NCBI GenBank assembly: GCA_902493835.1
Contig: CABURG010000008.1
Coordinates: forward strand, 1-25,447
Direction of reading: 5' to 3'
From: an uncultured Collinsella sp.
GTDB lineage: Bacteria > Actinomycetota > Coriobacteriia > Coriobacteriales > Coriobacteriaceae
Length of the DNA stretch: 25,447 bases
The translations under genes and the position numbers were made by a program. The stretch's first letter is position 1; every line of letters starts with the position of its first letter. Shown one piece after another: positions 1-6,951 of the stretch. The notes beneath the pieces were generated by a model. The model searched no databases. It was not told where the DNA came from and saw only the letters and a program-made list of their open reading frames with translations.

Positions 1-124
1 CGGCAACGACCTCGCCGTTGATGGCCCCGTGCTGCAGGGCAACGTTGTAGATGCTCATCCAGAGCACCATGCAAAAGCACATGATAAAGGTGAACAGCAG
101 GCTCTCTCGTTTGTTGATAGGCAT
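1..124 (-). CDS. DUF2798-like small membrane protein, 5' part only
   Basis: The first 41 codons of a gene that runs off the left edge of the window. The visible protein starts MPINKRESLLFTFIMCFCMV and continues WMSIYNVALQHG, a hydrophobic first membrane segment ending in a motif that I recognise from DUF2798 family proteins (small two-helix membrane proteins of unknown function). The ATG at 124 follows GAGAGGAA with about 9 bases of spacing. The gene lies downstream of the thrE-like gene on the same strand, but a terminator-like hairpin at 167-219 separates them, so it is probably expressed on its own. The function is unknown. Confidence 0.7.
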   Translation of the reverse strand, partial: MPINKRESLLFTFIMCFCMVLWMSIYNVALQHGAINGEVVA

Positions 125-166
125 AAAGGGCAGATTCCTCTCTGTGTTGTACCGCGGCGCCACGCA

Positions 167-219
167 ACAAAAACGGGCGGGCAAGATGGAGCTGTTGGAA
201 CTTCATCTCGCCCGCCCGT
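167..219 (-). terminator. Intrinsic terminator downstream of the thrE-like gene
   Basis: A 16-base stem (173-188 with 204-219, one G-U pair) closes a 15-base loop. Read on the minus strand it is followed by TTTTTGTTG. It probably ends transcription from the thrE-like gene before the DUF2798 gene. It lies only about 45 bases upstream of that start, so it could also act as an attenuator. Confidence 0.75.
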
Positions 220-334
220 GGTACGCGCGTCTGCGACTACTTATGTGGTGGAACCAGCCTAGCACGAAACGCATGCGCTTCGTAAGCGTTGAGTTTATGA
301 AGATGCAGGGCACCGATAATCCCCCGACCCCATA

Positions 335-401
335 AGTTGCGGTGGAATACGGACTGTTTTGACCCTTTAAGCAGCAATTCAGTCCCTATTTCACCGCAAC
401 T
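335..401. repeat. Imperfect 22-bp inverted repeat downstream of thrE-like gene
   Basis: Arms 335-356 and 380-401 are inverted copies with 2 mismatches in 22 positions, around a 23-base centre. There is no U-tract, so it does not look like a terminator. Together with 405-437 it forms two tandem hairpins in the 3' region of the thrE-like gene. The gene-free stretch 125-437 holds these two hairpins and the terminator at 167-219, and I see no other gene in it. Confidence 0.6.
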
Positions 402-404
402 CAT

Positions 405-437
405 TTGGTGCAAAGTAACCTGTCCCCCTTGTACCAA
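405..437. repeat. GGGACAGGTT-core hairpin repeat abutting the thrE-like stop codon
   Basis: The arms TTGGTGCAA (405-413) and TTGTACCAA (429-437) pair with one G-U. On the minus strand the loop reads GGGGGACAGGTTACT. The repeat touches the stop codon of the thrE-like gene. The same core, with different arms, occurs in the hairpin at 8155-8191. Confidence 0.6.
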
Positions 438-2006
438 TTAGCTGGTGTGGCGCCAGCGAGGGTCGGTGAGCGTACGCGCCACACCCAGACCAACGGGCAA
501 AAACGCCACGATGAGCACCGCACGCACAAACCAGCCGAGCATATTGACCGTGTCGAAAGTGCACATGTAATACATCGAGCGATACAGATACAAGCCAGGC
601 ACCATAATGACAATTGATGGCACCGTGAGGGCGATGCGTGGGTAGGTGAGCTTGATTTCGGCCAAGCTCGCGAGCAGCCCCGATACCAGCGCACCGGTAA
701 ACGCAGCCGCCTCGGGAGGCATGCCCGCACTCAGGCCCAAGAAGGGAAGCAGCGTCGGCGCATCGACGAGCGTAAGGCGCAAGGTATTAGACACGGCGCC
801 GATGAACCCTGCCGCCGCTGCCATCTTTACCGGACTGTTGAACATAACCGAGAAGCCAAATACGCCGATAAAGCTCATCAGCATGCGCAAGAGCGTAAGA
901 GCCAGCGGTGAGAGACCAAGCGGGGCGAAGTCATCCGGCGCCAGTCCCACACACTCGGCAACCATCCAGCCTACGAGGGTCGCCATCACGATAATCGACA
1001 CAGCATACGAAAGACGCTCGATGCCGCTTCGCATGTCGAGCTTAGCGATGTCGAGGCCTGCCGTAATGAGGGGAAAGCCGGGAATCACAAAGAGCATGGC
1101 GCCGATATAGCCTTCTTGGTGCGACATTGCCCCCGGTACGACCTGGCCAAGGCCGAGCAATGCCAGCAGATACGAAACGCAAGCGAGCGCAACGCCGATC
1201 GTCAGCGCGCTAAACTGGCCAAGGCCCTGCTTGAGAATATGGGAGCGAGCAAAGTTGCCGACACCAGCGCCTACGAATGCGCAGGCCATCTCGATAGGGC
1301 CGCCGCCGAGCAAAAAGACGAAGGCACCGCAAGCACAGGCTGCCGCAAGGCCCTGTTGCCAGGGAGAGTAATCGGGCTTTGAGCTCTCAACAGTCTTGAG
1401 CATCTCGTGGTACTCGTGTACGGTAAACCGGCGTCCGTAAATCTCGATTTCCTTTAGGAAGCTCTCCATCATCCAAATGCGATGAGTATTGACCCCCGTT
1501 GTGGGTAGGCTGACGACCTCGTTAAAGCAGTGGCCATCTTCGATGCAGGTGCACTCAAACGACAGAAGACTCAGGTCGACGTGAATCGTGACGCCGAGTA
1601 CGGCAGCAACACGATTCATGGTATCGCGCACGCGCCAGGCACCTGTTCCGCTTGCCAGCATGAGCATGCCGGTGCGGCAGATAATGGATGACTTATCGGT
1701 GAGCGGCGCATCGACGGCAAGTTCATTGCCTGCCGTCACGATCTGGTGCCAGTCAGTTTTCATATGGAGTGCGCCGGCACGAGCGCCGTGGTGCATAGGG
1801 ACTCTCGAAAGCAGCGAGTCCAGGCGCGAAGACTGTGGGGGCTCTGCTGATTCGACCTCGTCCTCGTCGGGCTCTTCACCAACAAGGTCGAAGGCATCGA
1901 GCGACGCCGGCTCGCGACGATCGATCAGCTCCTCGTCCTCATCATCAAAGTAGTTGAACTGATCGAGCATGTCCTCTTCGATTGCACGCTCGCTCGCGTC
2001 GTCCAT
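438..2006 (-). CDS. ThrE-type threonine/serine exporter
   Basis: Predicted inner-membrane exporter of the ThrE family (DUF1212 plus ThrE_2/DUF3815), which pumps out L-threonine and L-serine in corynebacteria. The N-terminal ~80 residues are acidic and cytosolic. Next comes the ThrE soluble region, with RTGMLMLASGTGAWRVRDTM near residue 110 and the LPTTGVNTHR segment. About ten hydrophobic segments follow from residue ~220 to the end, including FLLGGGPIEMACAFVGAGVG and a C-terminal half typical of ThrE_2. The length of 522 aa fits a single-chain ThrE. I chose the ATG at 2006 because AGGAAGGGAG lies 8-9 bases upstream. An in-frame ATG at 2039 has no such site. Substrate specificity cannot be read from the sequence. 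Confidence 0.85.
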   Translation of the reverse strand: MDDASERAIEEDMLDQFNYFDDEDEELIDRREPASLDAFDLVGEEPDEDEVESAEPPQSSRLDSLLSRVPMHHGARAGALHMKTDWHQIVTAGNELAVDAPLTDKSSIICRTGMLMLASGTGAWRVRDTMNRVAAVLGVTIHVDLSLLSFECTCIEDGHCFNEVVSLPTTGVNTHRIWMMESFLKEIEIYGRRFTVHEYHEMLKTVESSKPDYSPWQQGLAAACACGAFVFLLGGGPIEMACAFVGAGVGNFARSHILKQGLGQFSALTIGVALACVSYLLALLGLGQVVPGAMSHQEGYIGAMLFVIPGFPLITAGLDIAKLDMRSGIERLSYAVSIIVMATLVGWMVAECVGLAPDDFAPLGLSPLALTLLRMLMSFIGVFGFSVMFNSPVKMAAAAGFIGAVSNTLRLTLVDAPTLLPFLGLSAGMPPEAAAFTGALVSGLLASLAEIKLTYPRIALTVPSIVIMVPGLYLYRSMYYMCTFDTVNMLGWFVRAVLIVAFLPVGLGVARTLTDPRWRHTS

Positions 2007-2143
2007 ATAGACGCTCCCTTCCTGCCGACTAACTCCCATCCTAGGCAGCGACGGCTAAAGGAAACATAAAAGAGACGACTGTCATGCGAGCCATATGCAC
2101 AATAGCCGTTGGGTAGTCGTTTAAGAACCCAATGACTATTGAC

Positions 2144-2320
2144 GGCCAAGGCAACGCCGATGCCTTGGCAACGACAGCGAAAACCCGCCAGAGCGAGCAA
2201 GGTGCCTTACAAGAACTGTCCCCAAGTGTCGGCACAAAAGGAACGTCCCTAAGTGCCAACCATGGCAACGCCGCAGGTAGAGGACGGACAGCGAGCGACG
2301 TCCAGAGCGAACAAGTTGGC
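2144..2320. repeat. Two related ~65-nt units flanking a GGGAC-core repeat
   Basis: Units at 2144-2205 and 2255-2320 are direct, diverged copies, roughly two-thirds identical by eye. They share GGCAACGCCG, ACAGCGA and CCAGAGCGA-CAAG-T. Between them on the minus strand, pentamers GGCAC / GTGCC / GGCAC alternate around two loops, AGGGACGTTCCTTTT and GGGGACAGTTCTTGT. No start codon with a ribosome site or conserved protein is visible. The gene-free stretch 2007-2437 therefore holds this repeat cluster plus the lysS terminator. Confidence 0.5.
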
Positions 2321-2324
2321 ATGA

Positions 2325-2365
2325 AAAAGGCAAGGCATAGACCTTCTGGTCATGCCTTGCCTTTT
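2325..2365 (-). terminator. Terminator after lysS
   Basis: A perfect 14-bp stem, AAAAGGCAAGGCAT (2325-2338) with its complement (2352-2365), is extended by GACC/GGTC around a TTCT tetraloop. The minus-strand exit is T-rich (five T's). It sits about 75 bases downstream of the lysS stop. The hairpin could also work in the opposite direction. Confidence 0.85.
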
Positions 2366-2437
2366 GAATGACAAATTGTCGCCCTGGGCGGCGCGCAGCG
2401 TCGGCCGGTCCGCCGTTCGGTAGAACGGCGGAACCAA

Positions 2438-4402
2438 TTAGTACATCTTTGCGCCGGCGGGGATGGAAGCGTCGAGCTGAATCAGGTTGAGGCGCTCCTC
2501 GCCCTCCTCCTCGTGGATGGCGCTGATCAGCATACCGCAGCTGGGAATACCCATCATCTTGCGCGGAGGCAGATTGGTGATGGCGAGCAAGGTCTTGCCG
2601 ACCAGGTCCTCGGGCTCATAGTAGCCATGGATGCCGGAGAGGATGGTGCGGTCGGTGCCGGTGCCGTCGTCGAGCGTAAAGTTCAGCAGCTTCTTGGACT
2701 TCTTGACGGCCTCGCATGCCTTGACCTTCACAGCGCGGAAATCGCTCTTGGAGAAGGTATCAAAGTCGACGAATTCCTCGAACAGCGGCTCAACGGCGAT
2801 CTTGGAGTAATCGAGCGTGGGCTTGAGCGGCTTAACGAACGGGCTTGCGGCGTTGCCGGCCTCGGCAGCCTTGGCAGCGGCGGCACCGGACTGGAAACCC
2901 TTCTCGGGCTTCATGTGCGGGAACAGCAGGACGTCGCGAATGGAAGCCTGGTTGGTGAGCAGCATGACCACGCGATCGATACCGATGCCGATGCCGCCCG
3001 CGGGAGGCATACCGTACTCGAGGGCGCGCACGTAGTCCTCGTCGTACTCCATAGCCTCGTCGTCGCCGCCGGCCTTCTCAGCCATCTGGGCAGCAAAGCG
3101 CTCGGCCTGGTCGACCGGGTCGTTGAGCTCGGAGAATGCGTTGGCGTACTCGTGGCCGGCGATGACCAGCTCAAAGCGGCGCGTCAGGCGCGGATCGTCC
3201 TCAAAACGCTTGGCAAGCGGGCTGACCTCGATGGGGTAATCGCATACGAAGGTCGGGTTGACGATGGTGTCCTCGCCCAGCTCATCGTAAATCTCGGCGA
3301 TGATCTTGCCAGCAGTCCACTCGGGCTTAATCTCCAGGCCCTTCTCGCGTGCGGCGGCGGCAAGCTCCTCGACCGGCGTGTCGATGGTGACCTGCTTGCC
3401 GAGCACGTCCGAGACGATGTCGGTCATGGGACGGCTTGCCCACTCACCGGAAAGATCGATGGTCTGACCCTGGTACTCAATGACCTCGGGGTTGCCGATG
3501 GCCTTGTTGGCAGCCTTGATGACACCCTGGGCGAGTGCCTTCATGCCCTCGAGATCGGAGAAGGCACGATAGGCCTCCATCGTGGTGAACTCGGGGTTGT
3601 GGGTGAGGTCCATACCCTCGTTGCGGAAGATGCGGCCAATCTCGAAGACACGCTCAAAGCCACCGACGATGCAGCGCTTGAGGTGCAGCTCGGTAGCAAT
3701 GCGCAGGTAGCACTCTTGATCGAGCGCGTTGAAGTGCGTGATGAACGGCTTAGCCGTAGCGCCACCCTGGATAGTCTGCAGAATGGGGGTCTCGACCTCC
3801 ATGTAGCCGTCGGACTCCATAAAGCGGCGGAAGGTGGAGAGAATCTGCGAGCGCTTGCGGAAGGTCTCGCGAACATCGTCGTTGGCAATCAGGTCGACAT
3901 AGCGCTGACGATAACGGGTCTCCTTATCGGAAAGACCGTGGAACTTCTCGGGCAACGGACGAACGGCCTTGGAGAGCAGGGTCGCGCTCTTGGGGGCAAC
4001 GGAGAGCTGGCCGCGCTTGGTGCGAACAACCACGCCGGTCACGCCCAGGATGTCACCAAGGTCGAGAGCCTTGAGCGTATTCCAAGCTGCCTCGTCCATG
4101 TCGTTGATGCGGCAGAACAGCTGAATCTCGGCGGTAGCGTCACGCACGACGATAAACATGATCTTGCCCTGGCCACGCTTGGCGACCACGCGGCCGCCGA
4201 TCTTCACGACGTCCTCAGTATCCTCGCCATCGGCAAGATCGGCATATTTGGCCTCAATGTCAACGACATAGTCCTCGATCTCGGAGTGCTCGGGATAGGG
4301 GTTCTGGCCCGCCTCGAACAGGGCGGCGCGCTTTGCCAGACGCGTGGCGCGCTCGTCGTTGAGCGTCGAGGCCTGATCGGCGACGTTCTGGTTCTCTGCC
4401 AT
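2438..4402 (-). CDS. lysS: Lysyl-tRNA synthetase, class II, with C-terminal Trbp111-like domain
   Basis: Charges tRNA-Lys with lysine in the cytosol. Domains in order: N-terminal helix (1-60); OB-fold anticodon-binding domain (about 64-145, with IMFIVVRDATAEIQLF); class II catalytic core (about 160-500). Motif 2 is at about 251-273 (RVFEIGRIFRNEGMDLTHNP) and motif 3 at about 469-483 (GGIGIGIDRVVMLLT). Ordinary LysRS ends near residue 500. Here an Ala-rich linker (505-520) leads to a second tRNA-binding domain (about 545-654) with SDFRAVKVKACEAV, LSGIHGYYEPEDLVGK and LPPRKMMGIPSCGMLISA. These are hallmarks of the Trbp111/MetRS C-terminal/EMAP-II fold. The ATG at 4402 has GAGGAG 8 bases upstream. 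The gene lies 79 bases downstream of greA, separated by a hairpin. Confidence 0.97.
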   Translation of the reverse strand: MAENQNVADQASTLNDERATRLAKRAALFEAGQNPYPEHSEIEDYVVDIEAKYADLADGEDTEDVVKIGGRVVAKRGQGKIMFIVVRDATAEIQLFCRINDMDEAAWNTLKALDLGDILGVTGVVVRTKRGQLSVAPKSATLLSKAVRPLPEKFHGLSDKETRYRQRYVDLIANDDVRETFRKRSQILSTFRRFMESDGYMEVETPILQTIQGGATAKPFITHFNALDQECYLRIATELHLKRCIVGGFERVFEIGRIFRNEGMDLTHNPEFTTMEAYRAFSDLEGMKALAQGVIKAANKAIGNPEVIEYQGQTIDLSGEWASRPMTDIVSDVLGKQVTIDTPVEELAAAAREKGLEIKPEWTAGKIIAEIYDELGEDTIVNPTFVCDYPIEVSPLAKRFEDDPRLTRRFELVIAGHEYANAFSELNDPVDQAERFAAQMAEKAGGDDEAMEYDEDYVRALEYGMPPAGGIGIGIDRVVMLLTNQASIRDVLLFPHMKPEKGFQSGAAAAKAAEAGNAASPFVKPLKPTLDYSKIAVEPLFEEFVDFDTFSKSDFRAVKVKACEAVKKSKKLLNFTLDDGTGTDRTILSGIHGYYEPEDLVGKTLLAITNLPPRKMMGIPSCGMLISAIHEEEGEERLNLIQLDASIPAGAKMY

Positions 4403-4417
4403 AAGTTAGCTCCTCAA

Positions 4418-4453
4418 ACTAAAACGCTCCCCAGGATTCGGTCCCAGGGAGCG
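4418..4453 (-). terminator. Hairpin between greA and lysS (terminator or attenuator)
   Basis: Arms 4425-4436 and 4442-4453 pair as CGCTCCCTGGGA/TCCTGGGGAGCG with one mismatch and one G-U, around a five-base loop. They are followed on the minus strand by TTTTAGTTT. The hairpin lies about 20 bases upstream of the lysS start and could either end greA transcripts or partly attenuate lysS. Confidence 0.6.
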
Positions 4454-4481
4454 AAAACATACCTTTACGCGGGACCGTGGT

Positions 4482-4952
4482 CTAGCGTGCGATCTTGGCG
4501 ATGGTGTAGACGCGGGTCTTGCCAGAAGGCGTAACGACCTCAACGGAGTCGCCCTCGCCGTGACCGATGATGGCGTGACCGACCGGAGACTCGTTAGAGA
4601 TCTTGTGCTCGAGCGAGTTGGTCTCGGTGGTACCGACGAGTGTGACTTCCATGACCTCACCGTTGGGATCGATCAGAGAAACGGTGGAACCGATGGAGAC
4701 GGTCAGATCACCCGTGGTGGCAGCAACCTGAGCGTTGGCGAGGATGGCCTGAATCTCGGCAATGCGAGCAGCATTCTGGGCCTGCTTGTCCTTGGCGGCA
4801 TCGTACTCGGAGTTCTCCGAAAGGTCGCCGAACGCGCGGGCTTCCTTGATGTCCTCGACGATCTCCTTGGCGTAATCGCCCTCACGCCAAGCGAGCTCCT
4901 CGACGAGCTTCTGGCGGCCCTCAGCGGTCAGTACGATCTGGCTTGCGTCCAT
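4482..4952 (-). CDS. greA: Transcription elongation factor GreA
   Basis: Rescues backtracked RNA polymerase by stimulating its intrinsic cleavage of the transcript 3' end. The 156-aa protein has the full GreA layout. The N-terminal coiled coil (about 1-75) carries the acidic tip in GDLSENSEYDAAKDKQ, with D43 and E46 as the catalytic-tip residues. The C-terminal FKBP-like domain (about 80-156) ends NESPVGHAIIGHGEGDSVEV. The length matches the family. The ATG at 4952 follows GGGGAGA with 8-9 bases of spacing. It is upstream of lysS on the same strand, an arrangement found in other bacteria, and is separated from the upstream tatA-like gene by a strong terminator. Confidence 0.97.
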   Translation of the reverse strand: MDASQIVLTAEGRQKLVEELAWREGDYAKEIVEDIKEARAFGDLSENSEYDAAKDKQAQNAARIAEIQAILANAQVAATTGDLTVSIGSTVSLIDPNGEVMEVTLVGTTETNSLEHKISNESPVGHAIIGHGEGDSVEVVTPSGKTRVYTIAKIAR

Positions 4953-5000
4953 ACGGATATCTCCCCAACTATGATGTAACGATCAACTGTCAACAAAACG

Positions 5001-5033
5001 AAAAAGACCGGCTAGCCTGCGGGCAAGCCGGTC
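5001..5033 (-). terminator. Terminator after the tatA-like gene
   Basis: Minus-strand stem GACCGGCT/AGCCGGTC (5026-5033 with 5006-5013), extended by an inner GCC/GGC stem, followed by TTTTTCGTTTTG. It lies just downstream of the tatA-like stop codon. Confidence 0.9.
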
Positions 5034-5058
5034 AGGTGCTCACCCCAAAGGGATGGGA

Positions 5059-5334
5059 CTACTCTGCGTCCGCGTCGCTGTCCTCTGCCTGCTTTTTCTT
5101 GGCAGCAGCGAGCTTGGCCTCGAGCTCTGCGATCTCCTTGTCCTCCTTGGACTCCTCGACCACAACGTCCTCGGCCTGCTTGGTTTCGCCCTTATCGTCG
5201 CCCTCCATACCCTCGCGGATATTCTTGACGGTAGAGCCGAGAGACTTGCCGAGCTTCGGCAGGTTCTTAGGCCCGAAGATGATCAAGACAACGATGAGAA
5301 TAATGATGAGCTCAGGAGCCCTCAGTCCAAACAT
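5059..5334 (-). CDS. tatA: Sec-independent protein translocase TatA/TatB-like subunit
   Basis: A small Tat pore subunit at the cytoplasmic membrane that helps export folded proteins. It is 91 aa. It has a short N-terminal membrane helix (ELIIILIVVLIIFGPKNLPKL, about residues 8-28), the FGPKNLPKLGKSLG hinge and amphipathic helix (about 21-45), and a highly charged, coiled-coil-prone Glu/Lys/Ala-rich tail. The FG motif after the helix is diagnostic of TatA/B. The charged tail would also suit TatB, so the A/B choice is uncertain. I chose the ATG at 5334 because GGAGG lies 6 bases upstream. Longer open frame upstream runs through tRNA-Pro and is not coding. No tatC is visible nearby. A clear promoter lies at 5371-5399. 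Confidence 0.9.
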   Translation of the reverse strand: MFGLRAPELIIILIVVLIIFGPKNLPKLGKSLGSTVKNIREGMEGDDKGETKQAEDVVVEESKEDKEIAELEAKLAAAKKKQAEDSDADAE

Positions 5335-5370
5335 GTAGACCTCCACAATACAGCGAGACAAGCTCGAATG

Positions 5371-5399
5371 AGTATACCGCGGGTGCCGCGGTATCACAA
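5371..5399 (-). promoter_or_regulatory. Promoter of the tatA-like gene with a perfect dyad in the spacer
   Basis: Minus strand: -35 TTGTGA (5399-5394), a 17-base spacer, and -10 TATACT (5376-5371). Transcription should start near 5364, leaving a ~30-base leader. A perfect 9-bp inverted repeat (ATACCGCGG, 5374-5382, with 5386-5394, three-base centre) fills the spacer and overlaps both hexamers, so it is a candidate operator. The promoter is read from sequence only. Confidence 0.65.
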
Positions 5400-5407
5400 C
5401 AATAGCT

Positions 5408-5436
5408 AAAAAAAGGGACCGCAAGAAGCGGTCCCT
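5408..5436 (-). terminator. Terminator after tRNA-Pro
   Basis: Perfect 9-bp stem AGGGACCGC/GCGGTCCCT (5428-5436 with 5414-5422) with a five-base loop, followed on the minus strand by seven T's. It lies 11 bases beyond the tRNA CCA end. Confidence 0.95.
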
Positions 5437-5446
5437 CCTCATGCTC

Positions 5447-5523
5447 TGGTCGGGTTGACTGGATTTGAACCAGCGACCCCTGCGTCCCGAACGCAGTGCT
5501 CTACCAAACTGAGCCACAACCCG
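5447..5523 (-). tRNA. tRNA-Pro (anticodon CGG)
   Basis: A 77-base cloverleaf on the minus strand. The acceptor stem CGGGTTG/CAACCCG (5523-5517 with 5457-5451) is followed by discriminator A and an encoded CCA (5449-5447). The D arm is GTGGCTCAG-TTGGTAGAGCAC. The anticodon arm CTGCG-TTCGGGA-CGCAG gives anticodon CGG, which reads CCG. The T arm contains GGTTCAAATCC. A canonical terminator follows. I see no convincing promoter of its own, so it may be read from the veg-ispE transcript 49 bases upstream. Confidence 0.97.
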
Positions 5524-5572
5524 TTAGCTCGACTATAGTAACAAAGATTTTCGCCGCGTGCTAGAGAAATTT

Positions 5573-6469
5573 TTATTTCTTTGGCGCGTCGATTTGAACC
5601 GTGTTGGGAATAAGCTCAGTCGTGCAGGCCCACCAGCCATTTTGCTGGGCAGCTCCCGCAAGATGGGCTGCTGCAGCGACGGTATCACAAATGGCAAACG
5701 AGCAGGCACCCGAACCGCACACGTCCACGGCAACGGTTCCCTCCTGTGCGCGCAGCCAGTCGAGAACCGCCTGGATCCGCGGCTCCATCTGCGCGGATAT
5801 GACGCCCAGATTGTTATGAACGAGCGCATATGCCGCCTCGGCATCGCCGGCGCGTAAGACAGAAGCAATCGCATCGGGTTTTTCCGCGGGCACCGGGCTC
5901 TCATCAAATCGTCGATACGCTTCAACCGTTGAAACGCTCGTCTCGTGCGGTTTGACCAATACGACAGGTGTCGCCGGAAGCACAGGATACTCAGTGGCCA
6001 GCACATCTCCCCCGCCGACGTAGAATGCGGGACTCGTGTGCAAAAAGAACGGCACGTCGGCGCCGATACCGCGAGCGATGTCATCGAGCGCGGGGTCGGC
6101 GCGGTCGATACTCCACAGCTCGGCCAAGGCAACGATGACCGCGGCGGCATCCGTCGAGGGGCCTCCCAGGCCGGCGCACAGCGGGATACGCTTTTCGATC
6201 GTCACGCACACGTTGGCATCGCGACCGTAATGCTCGGCCATAGCGATTGCCGCCCGATAGGCCGTATTTTTTTGCATGGGAAAATCGGATGCCGGAACCG
6301 TCTGGACGGTCAACGCCTGCGCCGGCGTGACCGTCACGGTATCGGCTAGACCGACGGCTGCCATCAGGGAATCGACCCTGTGATAGCCGCGGGCGTCGCG
6401 CTCGGTATGAACCCCCAGATAGAGGTTAATCTTTGCCGGCGCGGTCAGGATGAGGGACCGATCGGTCAC
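5573..6469 (-). CDS. ispE: 4-diphosphocytidyl-2-C-methyl-D-erythritol kinase
   Basis: GHMP-family kinase that phosphorylates the 2-hydroxyl of CDP-methylerythritol in the MEP isoprenoid pathway. It is 298 aa, the normal length. The N-terminal APAKINLYLGV carries catalytic Lys13. The glycine-rich ATP loop is KRIPLCAGLGGPSTDAAA (about 93-110), where the usual GGGSADAA is GGPSTDAA. GIGADVPFF supplies catalytic Asp138. The C-terminal motif VCGSGACSFAI (near 250) replaces the usual SGSGPTxF form. Translation starts at GTG 6469, with GAGGAG 8 bases upstream inside the end of veg. Only two bases separate the two genes, so coupling is likely. Confidence 0.93.
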   Translation of the reverse strand: MTDRSLILTAPAKINLYLGVHTERDARGYHRVDSLMAAVGLADTVTVTPAQALTVQTVPASDFPMQKNTAYRAAIAMAEHYGRDANVCVTIEKRIPLCAGLGGPSTDAAAVIVALAELWSIDRADPALDDIARGIGADVPFFLHTSPAFYVGGGDVLATEYPVLPATPVVLVKPHETSVSTVEAYRRFDESPVPAEKPDAIASVLRAGDAEAAYALVHNNLGVISAQMEPRIQAVLDWLRAQEGTVAVDVCGSGACSFAICDTVAAAAHLAGAAQQNGWWACTTELIPNTVQIDAPKK

Positions 6470-6471
6470 CG

Positions 6472-6768
6472 TTAGTGCTCCTCGAGCTGGTTGCCGAGCG
6501 GGGTAAAGATATGTTCGCCGCTCTCGGGGTCGAACAGTTCGACCTGGCCGGTAAGGACATCGATGTACTGGTAGGACTGACGCGATTTGCGGCCGCGACG
6601 CTCGTCAACCTCAACGATAAAGACAGCGGGGTGGACGCTCTTGATGGTGCCCATGCGCTCGATGACGCGGGTACGGCCCATGTTGGCCTTAACCTTGACG
6701 CGATCGCCCACCATATCGGTCAGCTTCTCGTGGATGTCGTCGACGTGATTGACTTCCATCTCTTCCAT
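6472..6768 (-). CDS. veg: Veg family protein
   Basis: Small (98 aa) cytosolic protein of the Veg/DUF1021 family. In Bacillus subtilis Veg is reported to stimulate biofilm formation by antagonising SinR. What it does here is unknown. Conserved features are an N-terminal helix, then a compact Sm/SH3-like beta barrel around GDRVKVKANMGRTRVIERMGTI and VFIVEVDERRGRKSRQSYQYIDVLTG. I chose the ATG at 6768 (MEEMEV) because GGAGG lies 8 bases upstream. An in-frame ATG 24 bases earlier overlaps that site. It is the first gene of a veg-ispE pair, a neighbourhood also seen in Firmicutes. Confidence 0.88.
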   Translation of the reverse strand: MEEMEVNHVDDIHEKLTDMVGDRVKVKANMGRTRVIERMGTIKSVHPAVFIVEVDERRGRKSRQSYQYIDVLTGQVELFDPESGEHIFTPLGNQLEEH

Positions 6769-6796
6769 GAATAGGGCCTCCAGAGGGTGCAATTCA

Positions 6797-6848
6797 AAAA
6801 GGGGATAATACCCCTAAGATAGACAAAACTCTAATACTATAGCACCCT
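6797..6848 (-). promoter_or_regulatory. Possible veg leader region with small dyad
   Basis: On the minus strand the veg leader contains AGGGG-TATTAT-CCCCT followed by TTTTT, a 5-bp inverted repeat that might be a weak terminator or operator. Upstream, a TATAGT hexamer could serve as a -10 element, with TTGCGT 18 bases before it. The evidence is weak. Confidence 0.3.
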
Positions 6849-6871
6849 GTTGCAGCCATACGCAAGCAGCT

Positions 6872-6951
6872 AAAAAAGCCCCGTCTCAAATACGCTCCAG
6901 ACGACAACTTCGCATGACCAGTTGTTACGCGGTTTGGTAAAACCGCGTAAC
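6872..6951 (-). terminator. Double hairpin after dtd, second one followed by a T-tract
   Basis: A perfect 12-bp stem (6940-6951 with 6924-6935, four-base loop) directly abuts the dtd stop codon but has no T-tract. About 20 bases on, a shorter stem CGTCT/AGACG (6899-6903 with 6882-6886) leads into GGGGC and six T's (6877-6872). Together they probably end the murE-dtd transcript. Confidence 0.6.

Noticed and set aside
2513..4534. A 673-codon open frame on the plus strand opposite lysS
   Set aside because: It is the complement of a strongly conserved lysS. Its translation is low-complexity Leu/Gly/Val with no domain, and it has no ribosome site. Similar antisense frames opposite murE (10055-12340) and argB/argJ (17000-19336) are rejected for the same reason.
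4968..4996. Promoter for greA (TTGTTG/TTGACA with CATAGT)
   Set aside because: The implied start would leave almost no leader before the ribosome site at about 4961-4966.
5335..5517. 61-codon N-terminal extension of the tatA-like protein
   Set aside because: It would translate through tRNA-Pro and its terminator. The ATG at 5334 has its own GGAGG and promoter.
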